DNA of 44,978 nucleotides from Porphyromonas sp. COT-290 OH3588 (GCF_000769075.1 NZ_JRFC01000042.1:19147-64124), one strand, 5' to 3'. Positions 33,812 to 43,662 are shown, counted from the stretch's first letter. Notes: a model not told the origin generated them from the sequence alone. Numbers and translations are program-made.

Positions 33812-34897
33812 TTACTTTTTCTTCTTTCTCTGTTTGCGCTTAACCCAATAAATGTAATAACCCGTAAGTGGCAGCGTAGCTCCAAGCAAGGCAACCAAGA
33901 AGGTAATACTTTTGATAAACCACCCTCCCCAAGAGCCCACATGCACAGCATAGATCCAACCTCGTACTTTCTGCAGGCGAGGCTGCTCGGTATAGGGTGT
34001 ATACTCGGTAATCTCGCCTGTGCGTTGATCAAATCGGTATTTCTCCGAGGCTCTAGGATTACCCCACGTAAACTGCTCGGCAACGCTTGCCTCTCCATTC
34101 TCTAGTGTAATCTGTCTATAGCTAGGGTGCTGGGCTTCGAGTCTACGGAACACCTCTTGCCAAGCCAAATAGTTAATCGACACAAGTTCCTTCTTCTCTT
34201 CGGTCTTACCCGATTTAGACGAATTAAATTGAGTGCCAAAGAGCCCATACAAACCGCTACGCCACCACGGGAAAGACCAGTTGAGCCCAGTGATACAAAG
34301 AATGAGCAGAGGGATAGCCAGATAGATCCCCAATGATCTGTGGCTATCGTACCACATACGCTGCCGGCTTGCCTTAGTCTTGATCTGGAAGTGCTGCTTG
34401 AGGTTTTTCACGGACTTAGGTACCCAAATAACTATACCAGAAATCAATATGAAGATAAACAGAAGTACTCCATAGCCAACTATGGCCTTCCCCCAAGTAC
34501 GGCTACCATCTAGCAGCCAGCGGTGTAGCCTCATGACATCTCCAAAGAAACCATCTCGCTTGCCTCTCTGGCCTGCCACTGTGGCCGTATAGGGATTGAC
34601 GTATAGACTCTTGTCCCCGCTCTGTAGCTGTACCACATAGTTTCTAGTGGTATCACTCGGTACAGTTATGCGAGCGACAGCATCGTCCTCTAAGGTGCGA
34701 TTAATACGCTCAGCCACTTCGCTAGGCTCTAACCTAGCTTGTGCCGGTGCGTCGGAAACGAAGTAGAGCTGCGGACTAGCTAGCTCGCGACACTCGTCCT
34801 CAAAGACTAGTATAGCCCCCGTTAGACAGATGAGAGAGATCAGTAGGCCAATAGCAAGGCCTAGAATCTGATGAATGCGAAAGAATACTTTTTTCAT
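33812..34897 (-). CDS. PepSY-domain membrane protein (PepSY_TM family)
   Basis: I start at the ATG at 34897, giving 361 residues (an ATG at 34918 lies seven codons upstream). The N-terminus is MKKVFFRIHQILGLAIGLLI followed by a membrane helix. A PepSY-like periplasmic domain follows near 45-125, then membrane helices near 145-170 (GYGVLLFIFILISGIVIWVP), a third near 200 (LAIPLLILCITGLNWSF) and a last pair near the C-terminus. It ends in a very basic KRKQRKKKK tail. Proteins of this family occur with iron uptake genes and are thought to act in reduction or handling of siderophore iron, but no such gene is adjacent. The function remains open. Confidence 0.85.
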   Translation of the reverse strand: MKKVFFRIHQILGLAIGLLISLICLTGAILVFEDECRELASPQLYFVSDAPAQARLEPSEVAERINRTLEDDAVARITVPSDTTRNYVVQLQSGDKSLYVNPYTATVAGQRGKRDGFFGDVMRLHRWLLDGSRTWGKAIVGYGVLLFIFILISGIVIWVPKSVKNLKQHFQIKTKASRQRMWYDSHRSLGIYLAIPLLILCITGLNWSFPWWRSGLYGLFGTQFNSSKSGKTEEKKELVSINYLAWQEVFRRLEAQHPSYRQITLENGEASVAEQFTWGNPRASEKYRFDQRTGEITEYTPYTEQPRLQKVRGWIYAVHVGSWGGWFIKSITFLVALLGATLPLTGYYIYWVKRKQRKKKK

Positions 34898-34980
34898 ATA
34901 TGGTCTAAGTTTGTACATACTACTAGGCCGTTGGACAACAGCCTAACTTCAAGGTTTAATCAAGGTGGATAGCAGGTAAC

Positions 34981-35017
34981 TAAAAAGCCCCCCGAGAGTA
35001 GTATATCTCGGAGAGCT
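34981..35017 (-). terminator. Terminator of rpoD
   Basis: Reading the minus strand, a 12-bp stem (35017-35006 with 34997-34986, including two G-U pairs) and an 8-nt loop are followed by TTTTT at 34985-34981. Confidence 0.85.
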
Positions 35018-35050
35018 TACGATGTCTAGTGCTGCAATCCTCTGCTACCT

Positions 35051-35914
35051 CTAGCCTAGATAAGGCTTGAGAGGCTGGCATTTGTCGCTTTGACGTAGGC
35101 GCTTGATGGCCTTCTCTTTGATCTGGCGGACACGTTCACGAGTCAGCCCAAACTGATCGCCAATCTCCTCGAGCGTCATCTCTTGATTGCCACCGATGCC
35201 GAAGAAGAGTTTCACGATCTCTGCCTCACGCTCTGTAAGCGTAGAGAGCACACGGTCGATCTCTCTAGCAAGAGATTCGTTCATTAGAGAGCGGTCTGCA
35301 TTGGGTGCATCGTCATTGACTAGCACATCTAGCAGACTATTGTCTTCGCCCTCTACGAATGGAGCATCTACAGAGATATGACGCCCAGACACTTTGAGAG
35401 TATCGGAGATCTTATCCTCTGCAATATCGAGCTCCTGAGCTAGCTCTGCGGACGATGGACGGCGCTCATTCTCCTGCTCAAACTTAGATAGAGCTTTGGT
35501 GATTTTGTTGAGCGTACCAACTTGGTTGAGGGGCAGACGCACAATACGTGATTGCTCGGCTAGAGCTTGTAGGATAGACTGACGAATCCACCAAACGGCA
35601 TAGGAGATGAACTTGAAACCACGAGTTTCGTCGAACTTCTCAGCCGCCTTGATCAGCCCGAGATTACCCTCATTGATCAAGTCAGGCAAGCTCAGCCCTT
35701 GGTTTTGGTACTGCTTGGCCACAGAAACGACGAAGCGCAAATTGGCACGTGTCATCTTCTCTAGAGCTTTACGATCGCCTCGCTTAATGGCTTGTGCCAG
35801 TTCGACTTCTTCCTCAATCGTGATGAGTTCCTCACGACCAATCTCTTGGAGGTATCGGTCGAGAGAGGCGCTCTCTCTGTTGGTTATCGACTTAGAAATT
35901 TTAAGTTGTCTCAT
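35051..35914 (-). CDS. rpoD: Primary RNA polymerase sigma factor RpoD
   Basis: I set the start at 35914 (287 residues) because the longer frame from 35959 begins inside the promoter. The product is the short Bacteroidetes primary sigma factor without the long region 1.1. It has region 1.2 ([20 protein letters not shown]) and region 2 with [35 protein letters not shown] and [18 protein letters not shown]. Region 3 follows, then region 4 with [14 protein letters not shown] and [18 protein letters not shown]. It directs transcription from TAnnTTTG promoters, several of which are visible here, including its own. Confidence 0.96.
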   Translation of the reverse strand: MRQLKISKSITNRESASLDRYLQEIGREELITIEEEVELAQAIKRGDRKALEKMTRANLRFVVSVAKQYQNQGLSLPDLINEGNLGLIKAAEKFDETRGFKFISYAVWWIRQSILQALAEQSRIVRLPLNQVGTLNKITKALSKFEQENERRPSSAELAQELDIAEDKISDTLKVSGRHISVDAPFVEGEDNSLLDVLVNDDAPNADRSLMNESLAREIDRVLSTLTEREAEIVKLFFGIGGNQEMTLEEIGDQFGLTRERVRQIKEKAIKRLRQSDKCQPLKPYLG

Positions 35915-35948
35915 CTGAATCCTATAAATCTTTACACGTATAGAACCG

Positions 35949-35980
35949 CAAAGGTACACACTTTGTTTCGATGTGTCAAA
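35949..35980 (-). promoter_or_regulatory. Promoter of rpoD
   Basis: On the minus strand TTTG (35980 to 35977) and TACCTTTG (35956 to 35949) have a 20-bp spacer. The leader would be about 28 nt. It matches the sequence class that RpoD itself recognises. Confidence 0.75.
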
Positions 35981-36042
35981 TACTCACTATAAGTGATAAT
36001 CATAGTCACTAGAGGGCATTTACCCCATTTGTGTGGCAGGCA

Positions 36043-37038
36043 TCAAGACAATCTCAGCAGGTCTATCATGGTCGTCAAGGGTAGAGCTGGAGTCGCCCCT
36101 ATCTCCGAGGCACAGTAAAGCATTGCATGGCCAGCATAGGCCAACATGGGCAAGTCATTTGCCCCATCACCCACGACGAGCATCTGGTCTAGTGAAACAT
36201 AACGTTCTCTGGCGATTGTCTGTACTAACCGAGCCTTAGCCTCGGCATCTACTATCTCCCCCGAGAATTGCCCCGTCAGCTCCCCACCAGAGAAGCTCGG
36301 AGAGGAGGCGTAGTAATGGTCGTAAGTGAGGCGGTCTTGCAGAGCTTGGCAGAAGATATCGTAGTTGCTCGTCACGATATCGAGCGGCAAGCCACAATCC
36401 GCAAGCCAACGATAAAAGGCCTCAATGCCAAGGGCGAGTCGAGCTGACCGAGCTGTCGCCTCGAGCAGATCTCGCTTGGTTCCAGCGAGCATACGTGTAC
36501 GCTGACGAAAGCTATCCTCAAAATTGATTGCCCCTAACATAGCCTGCTGGGTAATCTTCTCAAAAGCTTGGCCTAGGCCTACCTGCCTAGCCAGCGACAC
36601 AAGCAACTCGTCCTGTAGAAGTGTACCATCAAGATCGGAAACAACATGGGCAATAGGGTGCTGCGCTTGGGCACTAGGGTAATAGACGACAGCTCCATAG
36701 CTACGCACGAGAGGCAATAGCTGCGTAAGACGGTCGAGACGCTGCCCAATGCTCTCTGGCGCTTCTCGCGGTAGTTGTAGCTCTAGAATCGAAATACACG
36801 TCTGGGGGGCGTGTGGTAGCTGTGGATCTAGCTCTGTAAGATGCCCAAACGATTGCTCTGGGTCAATAAAGCAACGTGTGATATAGACCAAGTCATCTCG
36901 ATCTATACCACACGTCCTCAAACATCTTTTGAGTATTGATGTGATCGCCTCTACCGATAGGCCTGAGGCTATGTATATATGCTCTCGAGAGAGTGTAGGA
37001 GAGAGCTCCAACCCGATACTAACGTCCCGTATGCCCAA
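36043..37038 (-). CDS. serB: SerB-like HAD phosphatase with possible RidA-like N-terminal domain
   Basis: This 331-residue protein has a clear phosphoserine phosphatase part from about residue 125. It shows HAD motif I (SDLDGTLL near 132), [14 protein letters not shown], the SerB segment [14 protein letters not shown] and motif [13 protein letters not shown]. The usual SGGF of motif II is replaced by TSNYD. The first 95 residues do not look like the ACT domains common in SerB. They resemble the YjgF/RidA fold in pattern ([11 protein letters not shown], then a helix, [25 protein letters not shown]), but the conserved RidA arginine is not obvious. It overlaps dut by 20 bp. Serine synthesis is the likely role, though another HAD substrate is possible. 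Confidence 0.75.
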   Translation of the reverse strand: MGIRDVSIGLELSPTLSREHIYIASGLSVEAITSILKRCLRTCGIDRDDLVYITRCFIDPEQSFGHLTELDPQLPHAPQTCISILELQLPREAPESIGQRLDRLTQLLPLVRSYGAVVYYPSAQAQHPIAHVVSDLDGTLLQDELLVSLARQVGLGQAFEKITQQAMLGAINFEDSFRQRTRMLAGTKRDLLEATARSARLALGIEAFYRWLADCGLPLDIVTSNYDIFCQALQDRLTYDHYYASSPSFSGGELTGQFSGEIVDAEAKARLVQTIARERYVSLDQMLVVGDGANDLPMLAYAGHAMLYCASEIGATPALPLTTMIDLLRLS

Positions 37039-37450
37039 ATCCGCCTGCTCCTCTATCGCTTGCCTCTAGAGCCTCCACCTCAAGCCACTCAGCCTGCTCA
37101 TGTTTGGCAATCACAAGCTGGGCGATACGCTCCCCGTCCTTGATTTCAAAGGCTTCACCAGAGAGATTAACCAAAATGATGCCGATCTCTCCCCTATAGT
37201 CTGCGTCAATCGTCCCCGGGCTATTGAGCACGGTAATGCCGTGCTTCAGCGCCAAGCCACTACGAGGCCTTACTTGTGCTTCGTAGCCCACGGGCAACTC
37301 TATGAACAGCCCAGTTGGGACTACTATACGAGCAAGCGGAGCGAGGACGATGCTCTGCTCTAGATTGGCACGCAGATCCATACCAGCTGCCGCATTGGTT
37401 GCATATTGTGGCAGTGCATGCCTCGAGCGATTGATGATTTTGACTATCAT
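37019..37450 (-). CDS. dut: Deoxyuridine 5'-triphosphate nucleotidohydrolase (dUTPase)
   Basis: This 143-residue trimeric-type dUTPase shows all five motifs in order. They are [44 protein letters not shown] and the C-terminal arm [10 protein letters not shown]. It hydrolyses dUTP to dUMP, keeping uracil out of DNA and feeding thymidylate synthesis. It starts 18 bp after ispG and overlaps the serB-like gene by 20 bp, so the three are probably co-transcribed. Confidence 0.96.
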   Translation of the reverse strand: MIVKIINRSRHALPQYATNAAAGMDLRANLEQSIVLAPLARIVVPTGLFIELPVGYEAQVRPRSGLALKHGITVLNSPGTIDADYRGEIGIILVNLSGEAFEIKDGERIAQLVIAKHEQAEWLEVEALEASDRGAGGFGHTGR

Positions 37451-37468
37451 GATCTGTCTATTTCTTGA

Positions 37469-39256
37469 TTATGGTTCCTGCCAGTCACCTTCTTCCTTAA
37501 TCAACTCAATGAGCTGATCCACGGCCTCGGCCTGATCAACACCTCGACGGATACAAGTCTGTCCCTTGTAGAGATCAATCTTGCCGGGAGCCGCTCCCAC
37601 ATAGCCATAGTCAGCATCTGCCATTTCGCCGGGGCCATTAACGATACAACCCATGATGCCTATCTTCAGACCCTTGAGGTGAGAAGTAGCAGCCTTCACA
37701 CGGGCGATTGTTTCTTGCAGATTGTAGAGTGTACGACCGCATCCGGGGCAGCTGATAAACTCTGTTTTGCTCATTCTTAGGCGAGTAGCCTGTAGAATGC
37801 CTAGCTGTGTCTTAGCCATATCTTCGTCCGATATGCCATCAGCCAAGAGGCACAGCCCATTACCCCAACCGTCTAGCAAGATCGTACCAGCATCTGCCGC
37901 GGCTTGCAAACGGAAGAGAGTGACATCATTGGTACGATAGTGGTGGCTCAACACAATAGGATTGTTCAGTCCGGCTCTTCTCAGTAGAGTAAAACCAAGA
38001 CGCCACTCGGCAGCCACGTTGGAGCCAGGGCTATCCAAGAGGACAATAGTCTTAGGATTATCTTTTAACTTCTGGATAAGCTCGTCTGTAATGCTATAAC
38101 AATCGGCCTTGATATAAGCTAACTCATCAACTTTAGCACCGTCTTTGCTGTACAGATACCCGTCAGTTCCGAGGCTATAGTCAGCTTGCACCAGCTCTGC
38201 TGAGGTATCAGACTTCAGTGCGTTGGGGCTAATCACAATGGGGAGATTGCCTCCGCCTACGAGTTTGCCTACGGCAATACTCTTGGCTCTTGCCTGATCA
38301 CGTAGCTGATTGTACTCCTCCCAAGAGGGCAGAACTTCCTCGGCTAAGCCAAGCGGCGTGCGTGAAACTATATAATCTACAAGAGCCTTCCCTACGGGAA
38401 TCTCGAACTCTGGGTCTTCGCTTAGAGATACTCGAATGGTATCCCCTATCCCATCAGCCAGAAGAGAACCAATACCTACTGCACTCTTGATTCGTCCATC
38501 TTCGCCCTCTCCAGCTTCCGTCACGCCTAAGTGCAAAGGGTAGGCAGGATAGCCACATTCGTCCAAGCGACGCACCAGCAAGCGCACGGCAGCCGTCATG
38601 ACGAGTGTATTGGAGGACTTCATCGAGATAACAATTCGATCGAAGTTGTGCGCACGACATACGTCTAGATACTCTAGGCAGCTCTGTACCATGCCCTCTG
38701 GCGTATCTCCGTAAAGCATCACCATGCGCTCGGAGAGTGAACCATGATTGACGCCAATGCGAATCGTGCGACCAAGCTCCTTGGCACGCTCAACGAATGC
38801 GCCAAAGCGCTGCTCTACCTTCTCATGCATCTGTCGATACAGCTCGTCCGTCCACTCACGAGGAGTAGCAGTCTTGGTATCAACATAGTTGCCGGGATTG
38901 ACCCGAACCTTCTCAATATGCTCTAGGGCTTCATCGGCGGCTGTAGGGTTGAAATGAATGTCAGCGATCAAAGGAGTACTATACCCTAGAGCATCGATAC
39001 CGGCACGTATATTGGCTAGGTTGGCTGCTTCCTTGCGCCCTTGGGCGGTGTAGCGAATGTAGTCTGCTCCTACCTCTATGATACGCTTTGCTTGAGCTAC
39101 GGCGGCTTCTGTGTCAAGCGTAGAAACATTAGCCATCGACTGCAGGCGAATAGGATTGTCTTTGCCCAGCGGACGAGTACCGATGAAGACCTCTACCGAT
39201 GGGCGACGTCGGTACACACAGGGAGTACTATAAGTGCTTGTATATAAATCTGACAT
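37469..39256 (-). CDS. ispG: 4-hydroxy-3-methylbut-2-enyl-diphosphate synthase, long form
   Basis: I start at the ATG at 39256 (595 residues), since the longer frame from 39319 would include the purE terminator hairpin. It is the long Bacteroidetes type with a roughly 200-residue insert between the TIM-barrel part and the iron-sulphur domain. The barrel starts RLQSMANVSTLDTEAA and includes GVNHGSLSERM. The C-terminal 4Fe-4S domain has SCPGCGRTLYNLQETIA and MGCIVNGPGEMADADYGYVG. It converts MEcPP to HMBPP in the non-mevalonate isoprenoid pathway. It probably forms an operon with dut and the serB-like gene. Confidence 0.95.
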   Translation of the reverse strand: MSDLYTSTYSTPCVYRRRPSVEVFIGTRPLGKDNPIRLQSMANVSTLDTEAAVAQAKRIIEVGADYIRYTAQGRKEAANLANIRAGIDALGYSTPLIADIHFNPTAADEALEHIEKVRVNPGNYVDTKTATPREWTDELYRQMHEKVEQRFGAFVERAKELGRTIRIGVNHGSLSERMVMLYGDTPEGMVQSCLEYLDVCRAHNFDRIVISMKSSNTLVMTAAVRLLVRRLDECGYPAYPLHLGVTEAGEGEDGRIKSAVGIGSLLADGIGDTIRVSLSEDPEFEIPVGKALVDYIVSRTPLGLAEEVLPSWEEYNQLRDQARAKSIAVGKLVGGGNLPIVISPNALKSDTSAELVQADYSLGTDGYLYSKDGAKVDELAYIKADCYSITDELIQKLKDNPKTIVLLDSPGSNVAAEWRLGFTLLRRAGLNNPIVLSHHYRTNDVTLFRLQAAADAGTILLDGWGNGLCLLADGISDEDMAKTQLGILQATRLRMSKTEFISCPGCGRTLYNLQETIARVKAATSHLKGLKIGIMGCIVNGPGEMADADYGYVGAAPGKIDLYKGQTCIRRGVDQAEAVDQLIELIKEEGDWQEP

Positions 39257-39276
39257 AATGAATGTTTTGTCTAAGT

Positions 39277-39317
39277 GAAAAGCCGAGGGGAGTCGCAACG
39301 ACTTCCCTCGGCTTTTC
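39277..39317 (-). terminator. Hairpin between purE and ispG
   Basis: A 19-bp stem with one G-T pair (39277-39295 with 39299-39317) and a 3-nt loop is followed on the minus strand by TTTTC. It lies 19 bp after the purE stop and 20 bp before the ispG start. It probably ends the gcvH-purE message, or lets a fraction pass into ispG, as no other promoter is visible for ispG. Confidence 0.75.
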
Positions 39318-39335
39318 AACAGTCTTGCAGACCTA

Positions 39336-39842
39336 TTAGTTCGTTTTGTACTTGAACTGAACGGTCTTTAGCTCTTCGTTGGCCTTGATAACCTTGTTTT
39401 TGAGCGACTCCTTGAAGTTCTCAAGACGCTGATACAGATCGGGGTTATCCGTGGCCATCATCTGCACGGCAAGGATAGCTGCATTCTCTGCTCCATTGAT
39501 CCCCACAGTGGCTACGGGAATGCCCGGAGGCATCTGTACGATCGCCAGCAGAGCATCGATACCCTCTAGTGTAGACTTAACTGGAACACCGATTACTGGA
39601 ATCGAAGTCATCGAAGCAATCACACCACATAGGTGCGCAGCCATACCAGCCGCGGCGATGATCACCTTGATGCCTCTCTCCTTAGCACCCTTGGCAAAAT
39701 GCTCAACCTCCGCAGGTGTGCGGTGAGCCGAGAGGGCAAGGATCTCGAAAGGGATCTCTAGCGAATCCAGACGTGCAGCAGCTTTCTCCATGATTGGGAG
39801 ATCGCTCGTGCTACCCATGATAATGCTTACTACTGGCTTCAC
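39336..39842 (-). CDS. purE: N5-carboxyaminoimidazole ribonucleotide mutase
   Basis: This 168-residue protein is class I PurE. It begins KPVVSIIMGSTSDLPIMEKA, then has ALSAHRTPAEVEHFAKGA, the IIAAAGMAAHLCGVIAS segment and TSIPVIGVPV, all family hallmarks including the active-site Ser and His. It moves the carboxyl group within N5-CAIR in purine synthesis. It starts four bases after gcvH. The C-terminal 25 residues are Lys-rich. Confidence 0.96.
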   Translation of the reverse strand: MKPVVSIIMGSTSDLPIMEKAAARLDSLEIPFEILALSAHRTPAEVEHFAKGAKERGIKVIIAAAGMAAHLCGVIASMTSIPVIGVPVKSTLEGIDALLAIVQMPPGIPVATVGINGAENAAILAVQMMATDNPDLYQRLENFKESLKNKVIKANEELKTVQFKYKTN

Positions 39843-39846
39843 GTGA

Positions 39847-40227
39847 TTATCCTCCGATTAGCTTGATATAGTCGTCTGCCGAGAGTAGACCGTCCAGATC
39901 CTCAATGTTGGCAGGCTTGAGCTTGATGATCCAACCCTTACCGTAGGGATCTTCGTTCACTAGCTCTGGGTGCTCCTCTAGCTCAGCGTTGAGTTCTAGG
40001 ACTTCTCCCTCTAGAGGTAGCATCAGATCCGATACAGTCTTCACGGCTTCAATAGAGCCGAAGACTTCTTCTGCGTTTAGCGTTTCGCCTTCTGTGGTTA
40101 CGTCTACGTAAACGATTTCGCCGAGTTCACCCTGAGCGTAGTCGGTGATACCAATGTAGACCACATCGCCCTCGGCGCGTGCCCACTCATGATCTTTGGT
40201 GTACTTCAGTTCCTTAGGAGTATTCAT
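39847..40227 (-). CDS. gcvH: Glycine cleavage system H protein
   Basis: This 126-residue protein is a lipoyl carrier with start [20 protein letters not shown] and the lipoylation site Lys in [18 protein letters not shown] near residue 60. The C-terminus has [16 protein letters not shown] protein shuttles the aminomethyl group in glycine cleavage, whose product also feeds one-carbon units into purine synthesis, in keeping with its coupling to purE four bases downstream. Confidence 0.96.
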   Translation of the reverse strand: MNTPKELKYTKDHEWARAEGDVVYIGITDYAQGELGEIVYVDVTTEGETLNAEEVFGSIEAVKTVSDLMLPLEGEVLELNAELEEHPELVNEDPYGKGWIIKLKPANIEDLDGLLSADDYIKLIGG

Positions 40228-40273
40228 ACAACACGTTTATAAAGGTTGATAATTGATGAAAAATTGTCTACAG

Positions 40274-40303
40274 CAAAGATAAGCAAGTTTTTTGATCAAC
40301 AAG
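40274..40303 (-). promoter_or_regulatory. Promoter of gcvH-purE
   Basis: On the minus strand CTTG (40303 to 40300) and TATCTTTG (40281 to 40274) have an 18-bp spacer. The leader would be about 40 nt. Confidence 0.6.
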
Positions 40304-40369
40304 CCAATCTTTGGAGCTATTCTACCTCGTGTAGAGCCACCTAGTGAAAGCATTTGAGCATGAAAACTC

Positions 40370-41272
40370 CTAAGAGAGGCATGAACCCTCAACATAATTA
40401 ATAATCTCGTCTAGCTCGCTGGGGGCAAACCATCTAATCTCGGCATCTCTCTGCCACCATGTGAGCTGCTTGCGCGCGTAAATCCTACTATTGCGCTGAA
40501 TCTGTCGCTTAGCTTCGCCCAAGTCAATCGCCCCATCGAAGTAGGCGAATAGCTCTTTGTAACCAACCGTATTGAGAGCATTGAGCTGGCGATAGGGGTA
40601 GACAGCCCTAGCCTCCTGATCCAACCCCGAGGCGAACATCTGCTCCACACGCAGGTTGATGCGCTCGTAGAGATCTTCTCTCGGGCGATTGAGCCCAATC
40701 TTGATGATTTCGAAGGGGCGCTCTCGCCTCTGCCCCGTATGGTAGGAGCTAAAAGGTCGGCCCGTAGACAAACAAACCTCTAGGCCATGCAAGACACGTT
40801 TGTAGTTCTGTTTGTCCACACGATCGTAATAAACAGGGTCAAGCTCCCTAAGCTGCGCCAAAATTGGCTCTAGACCCTCCTCCTCATAGCGCCGATACAC
40901 CATGTCTCTAACCTCTGGATCGACATCAGGCATATCGTCTATCCCATGGCAAACAGCATCGATATACATCATCGAGCCGCCACTCAAGATCACATACTCG
41001 TGAGAGGAGAAGAGCTGCTCGAGTAGAGCCAGTGCCTCTTGCTCATAGAGGCTAGCACTATAAGGCTGATGAATGCTGCGTGCACCTATAAGAAAATGCT
41101 CAGCTGCACCAAGCTCCTCGGAGCTTGGTGCAGCTGTACCTATCGGGATCTCTCTATAGATCTGGCGAGAGTCTGCCGACACTATGGGCGCAGAGAAGTG
41201 CCCAGCAAGGCGTAGACTGAGCTCTGTTTTGCCCACACCTGTAGGCCCCAGCAAGACGATCAGTTTACCCAC
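40370..41272 (-). CDS. miaA: tRNA dimethylallyltransferase
   Basis: This 300-residue protein has the MiaA P-loop at its N-terminus ([20 protein letters not shown]). SADSRQIYREIPIGTA, HFLIGARS, LSGGSMMYIDAVCHG and the C-terminal QRNSRIYARKQLTWWQRD follow. It adds the dimethylallyl group to A37 of tRNAs reading codons that begin with U. The donor comes from the isoprenoid pathway to which IspG, about 1 kb away, belongs. It follows the pRiA4b-ORF3-like gene by 15 bp and is probably translated from the same message. Confidence 0.95.
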   Translation of the reverse strand: MGKLIVLLGPTGVGKTELSLRLAGHFSAPIVSADSRQIYREIPIGTAAPSSEELGAAEHFLIGARSIHQPYSASLYEQEALALLEQLFSSHEYVILSGGSMMYIDAVCHGIDDMPDVDPEVRDMVYRRYEEEGLEPILAQLRELDPVYYDRVDKQNYKRVLHGLEVCLSTGRPFSSYHTGQRRERPFEIIKIGLNRPREDLYERINLRVEQMFASGLDQEARAVYPYRQLNALNTVGYKELFAYFDGAIDLGEAKRQIQRNSRIYARKQLTWWQRDAEIRWFAPSELDEIINYVEGSCLS

Positions 41273-41287
41273 AGCGGCAAAGAGGCT

Positions 41288-41851
41288 CTAGTATAGCGAC
41301 TCGGCATCGGGCACATCTAGCCCATCAAACCCCTCTGGGTCTAGCTCATCTAGGTCAATCTCTCCGTCGCCAAAGAGATCATCATCTAGAGCAAATGGCG
41401 AGTTGGCAGCTCCCCCAATGCTTCTTGTCTCGGCAAACTCTAGGCTTGAGGTTTGCTCTGGTGCTTTACCTTCGGATAGAGTAACGACAGGTTTATCGAG
41501 CGTTTCGCCGGGAATCAACTCTGCCAGCTCCATAAAGAATGCACGCTCGGAAAGCATATCAAAAACGAATAGCAGCCTCTGCCCCTTATCCTCGAGTAGC
41601 TCATCTAGCTTAGTCTCACCCATCAGGTAGGTATCGTACTCCGATCCCATACCCATATCCATTAGGGTAATCTCCTGCCCCTTATTCCAATCCTCATCAC
41701 AGAGGTAGAAAGTCGTCATCTCGGACGGGCTATACCCCACAGATTTGAGGATAAAATCGTTAAGCTCCAAGAAAGTAGCCTCGGAGTCGATCTGTATTTC
41801 TCTGCGGAAAAAGTCATTCTCGTCCGAGAGCATCAAAAAGCGGTAAATCAT
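41288..41851 (-). CDS. pRiA4b ORF-3-like protein
   Basis: This 187-residue protein starts MIYRFLMLSDENDFFRREIQ. It has the pattern of the plasmid pRiA4b ORF-3 family (also listed as IS1096 passenger TnpR-like): an N-terminal strand, a helix FLELNDFILKSVGYS, FYLCDEDWNKGQ, and LLFVFDMLSERAFFMEL. The last third is acidic and low in complexity (DDDLFGDGEIDLDELDPEGF). The role of this family in chromosomes is unknown. It heads a probable two-gene unit with miaA, with a good promoter about 55 nt upstream. Confidence 0.65.
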   Translation of the reverse strand: MIYRFLMLSDENDFFRREIQIDSEATFLELNDFILKSVGYSPSEMTTFYLCDEDWNKGQEITLMDMGMGSEYDTYLMGETKLDELLEDKGQRLLFVFDMLSERAFFMELAELIPGETLDKPVVTLSEGKAPEQTSSLEFAETRSIGGAANSPFALDDDLFGDGEIDLDELDPEGFDGLDVPDAESLY

Positions 41852-41906
41852 ATCTCTTAATTATTGCACTACTACCGAGTGCTTAGTTTATGTTCCGAAT
41901 GTAGGA

Positions 41907-41935
41907 CAAAGATAAGAAAGTGTCTTTACCCAAAT
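41907..41935 (-). promoter_or_regulatory. Promoter of the pRiA4b-ORF3-like gene and miaA
   Basis: On the minus strand TTTG (41935 to 41932) and TATCTTTG (41914 to 41907) have a 17-bp spacer. Confidence 0.6.
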
Positions 41936-41977
41936 ATGGGTTAAGGAGAATTGAGCCAGAGAGCTTAGCCTCGAGGT

Positions 41978-42451
41978 CTAACGCTTCATCGCACGATCCA
42001 TCTCTCGGCGATCGTCACGCTCCTTCATCGAGGCTCGTTTGTCGTACTGCTTCTTACCTCTAGCGGGGGCAATCTCTATCTTGGCTAGACCTCGCTCGTT
42101 GATGAAGATCTTGGTGGGCACAATCGTTACACCGGGAGTCTGTACATACTCTTGTAGACGTTTGAGTTCCTTACGATTGAGTAGGAGCTTGCGCTCTCGA
42201 GTAGCCTTATGGTTGTTGTACGAGCCATACGAATACTCTGTGATGCTTGCATTCTTGAGCCAAAGCTCTCCATTGTGGAAGTAACAGAATGCCTCCACCA
42301 AGCTAGCCTTACCCTGACGAATGGATTTAATCTCCGTGCCCACGAGTACCATACCCGCAGTATAGAAATCCAGCAGTTCATAGTCGAAGCTAGCTCTCTT
42401 ATTTTTGATGATGATATTCTTATTGATCTTATCTTTCTTATTAGTCTTCAT
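41978..42451 (-). CDS. smpB: SsrA-binding protein SmpB
   Basis: I place the start at 42451 (157 residues), 12 bp after the upstream gene's stop; the longer frame would run 29 codons into that gene. It has a Lys/Asn-rich N-terminus, then the SmpB core with [31 protein letters not shown] and [18 protein letters not shown]. The basic C-terminal tail ends [11 protein letters not shown], which reaches into the decoding centre. SmpB delivers tmRNA to stalled ribosomes. No tmRNA gene is visible here. Confidence 0.95.
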   Translation of the reverse strand: MKTNKKDKINKNIIIKNKRASFDYELLDFYTAGMVLVGTEIKSIRQGKASLVEAFCYFHNGELWLKNASITEYSYGSYNNHKATRERKLLLNRKELKRLQEYVQTPGVTIVPTKIFINERGLAKIEIAPARGKKQYDKRASMKERDDRREMDRAMKR

Positions 42452-42462
42452 TGTCTTAGTCG

Positions 42463-43647
42463 TTATTGCGGAGCTTTGCGCCAGAGCGATAGCGCCAGCA
42501 AGATGAATACGAAGTTGGGGAGCCAAGCAGCCAACCAAGGAGGCATAGCTCCACTATTGGCATAGGTCGTAGAGATGGAGGAGAAGAGGATATAGCCCGC
42601 ACACATACCAATGCCGATAGCGATGTTAATCCCCATACCGTTCTTCACTTTCTTAGCCGAGAGCACCGCCCCAATGAAAGTTAGAATGAAAGCAGAGAAT
42701 ATAGCTGCGTAGCGCTTGTGTAGCTCGATGGCGAATAGCTTAGCATTGTCTACCCCTCGCTCACTCTGTCGCTCTACATATAGTGATAGCTCAGGGCTAG
42801 TCATCGTCTCGACGTCTTTCTCCGAAACAAGGAAGTCCGAGGGAGCTATGGGGATAATGGTATCCATCTCCGAACCGACCTTGGCCGTTTCTTTGCCGTC
42901 CTCAAAATCTCTAATTCGATAGCTATATATCGTCCACCGCCCAAGCGTATCGTAGTAAGCTCGCTGAGCCGTTAGGCGAGAGCGTAGCTCACGCCCCTCG
43001 AAGCGATCAAGTGCTAGGTCATAGCCCGTCTTATCATTGGCGTTGAAAGACTTGATAAAGAGGAAAACATCTTTCTCCACCTCTAGCTGTACACTCTCGG
43101 CATACTCAACTTTTTTATTCTTGACATAGGCATTCTCAAAGGCCTGTCGCTGCTTGGTACTGGGCGGAATAATGTAGTTGTTGAGCACAAACGTAACGGC
43201 AGCTATGACCGTGGCCGAAACGATATAAGGGCGTAGCAACCGCTTAAAGCTCATACCACTGGCGAGCATTGCGATAATCTCCGAGTTTTCCGCCAGCTTG
43301 GTGGTGAAGAAAATCACGGAGATGAAGACGAAAAGCGGACTAAAGAGATTGGCGTAGTAGGGAATGAAGTTGAGATAGTAATGAAACACAATCTCGTAGA
43401 GCGAAACCTCTGGCTTGAGAAAATCGTTGATCTTCTCATTGACATCGAAAACAATCGCAATGGAGAGTATGAGAGCAATACTGAAGACGAACGTACCCAA
43501 AAAGGTCTTGATGATATACCAATCGACACGCCCCAGCCAAGGCACACGTCCTGTGCGCTTGACCTGAGCAATGGGCTCGGGTGAGGCTACATCGTCGCAG
43601 CTCCTGACGTGCGTCTGCTCCTCTATCGGCATTTCGTTCTCGTACAT
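42463..43647 (-). CDS. LptF/LptG-family permease of lipopolysaccharide export
   Basis: This 394-residue protein belongs to the YjgP/YjgQ family. A cytoplasmic N-terminal extension of about 40 residues is followed by [19 protein letters not shown] (helix 1), [20 protein letters not shown] and the conserved [20 protein letters not shown] near 120. Next come a periplasmic beta-jellyroll domain (about 165-290) and C-terminal helices ([17 protein letters not shown], then [20 protein letters not shown]). It should work with LptB and a partner to move LPS towards the outer membrane. It lies between tgt and smpB, 15 and 11 bases from each. LptF and LptG cannot be told apart from sequence reading alone. 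Confidence 0.9.
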   Translation of the reverse strand: MYENEMPIEEQTHVRSCDDVASPEPIAQVKRTGRVPWLGRVDWYIIKTFLGTFVFSIALILSIAIVFDVNEKINDFLKPEVSLYEIVFHYYLNFIPYYANLFSPLFVFISVIFFTTKLAENSEIIAMLASGMSFKRLLRPYIVSATVIAAVTFVLNNYIIPPSTKQRQAFENAYVKNKKVEYAESVQLEVEKDVFLFIKSFNANDKTGYDLALDRFEGRELRSRLTAQRAYYDTLGRWTIYSYRIRDFEDGKETAKVGSEMDTIIPIAPSDFLVSEKDVETMTSPELSLYVERQSERGVDNAKLFAIELHKRYAAIFSAFILTFIGAVLSAKKVKNGMGINIAIGIGMCAGYILFSSISTTYANSGAMPPWLAAWLPNFVFILLALSLWRKAPQ

Positions 43648-43662
43648 ATCTCAGCAATGGCT

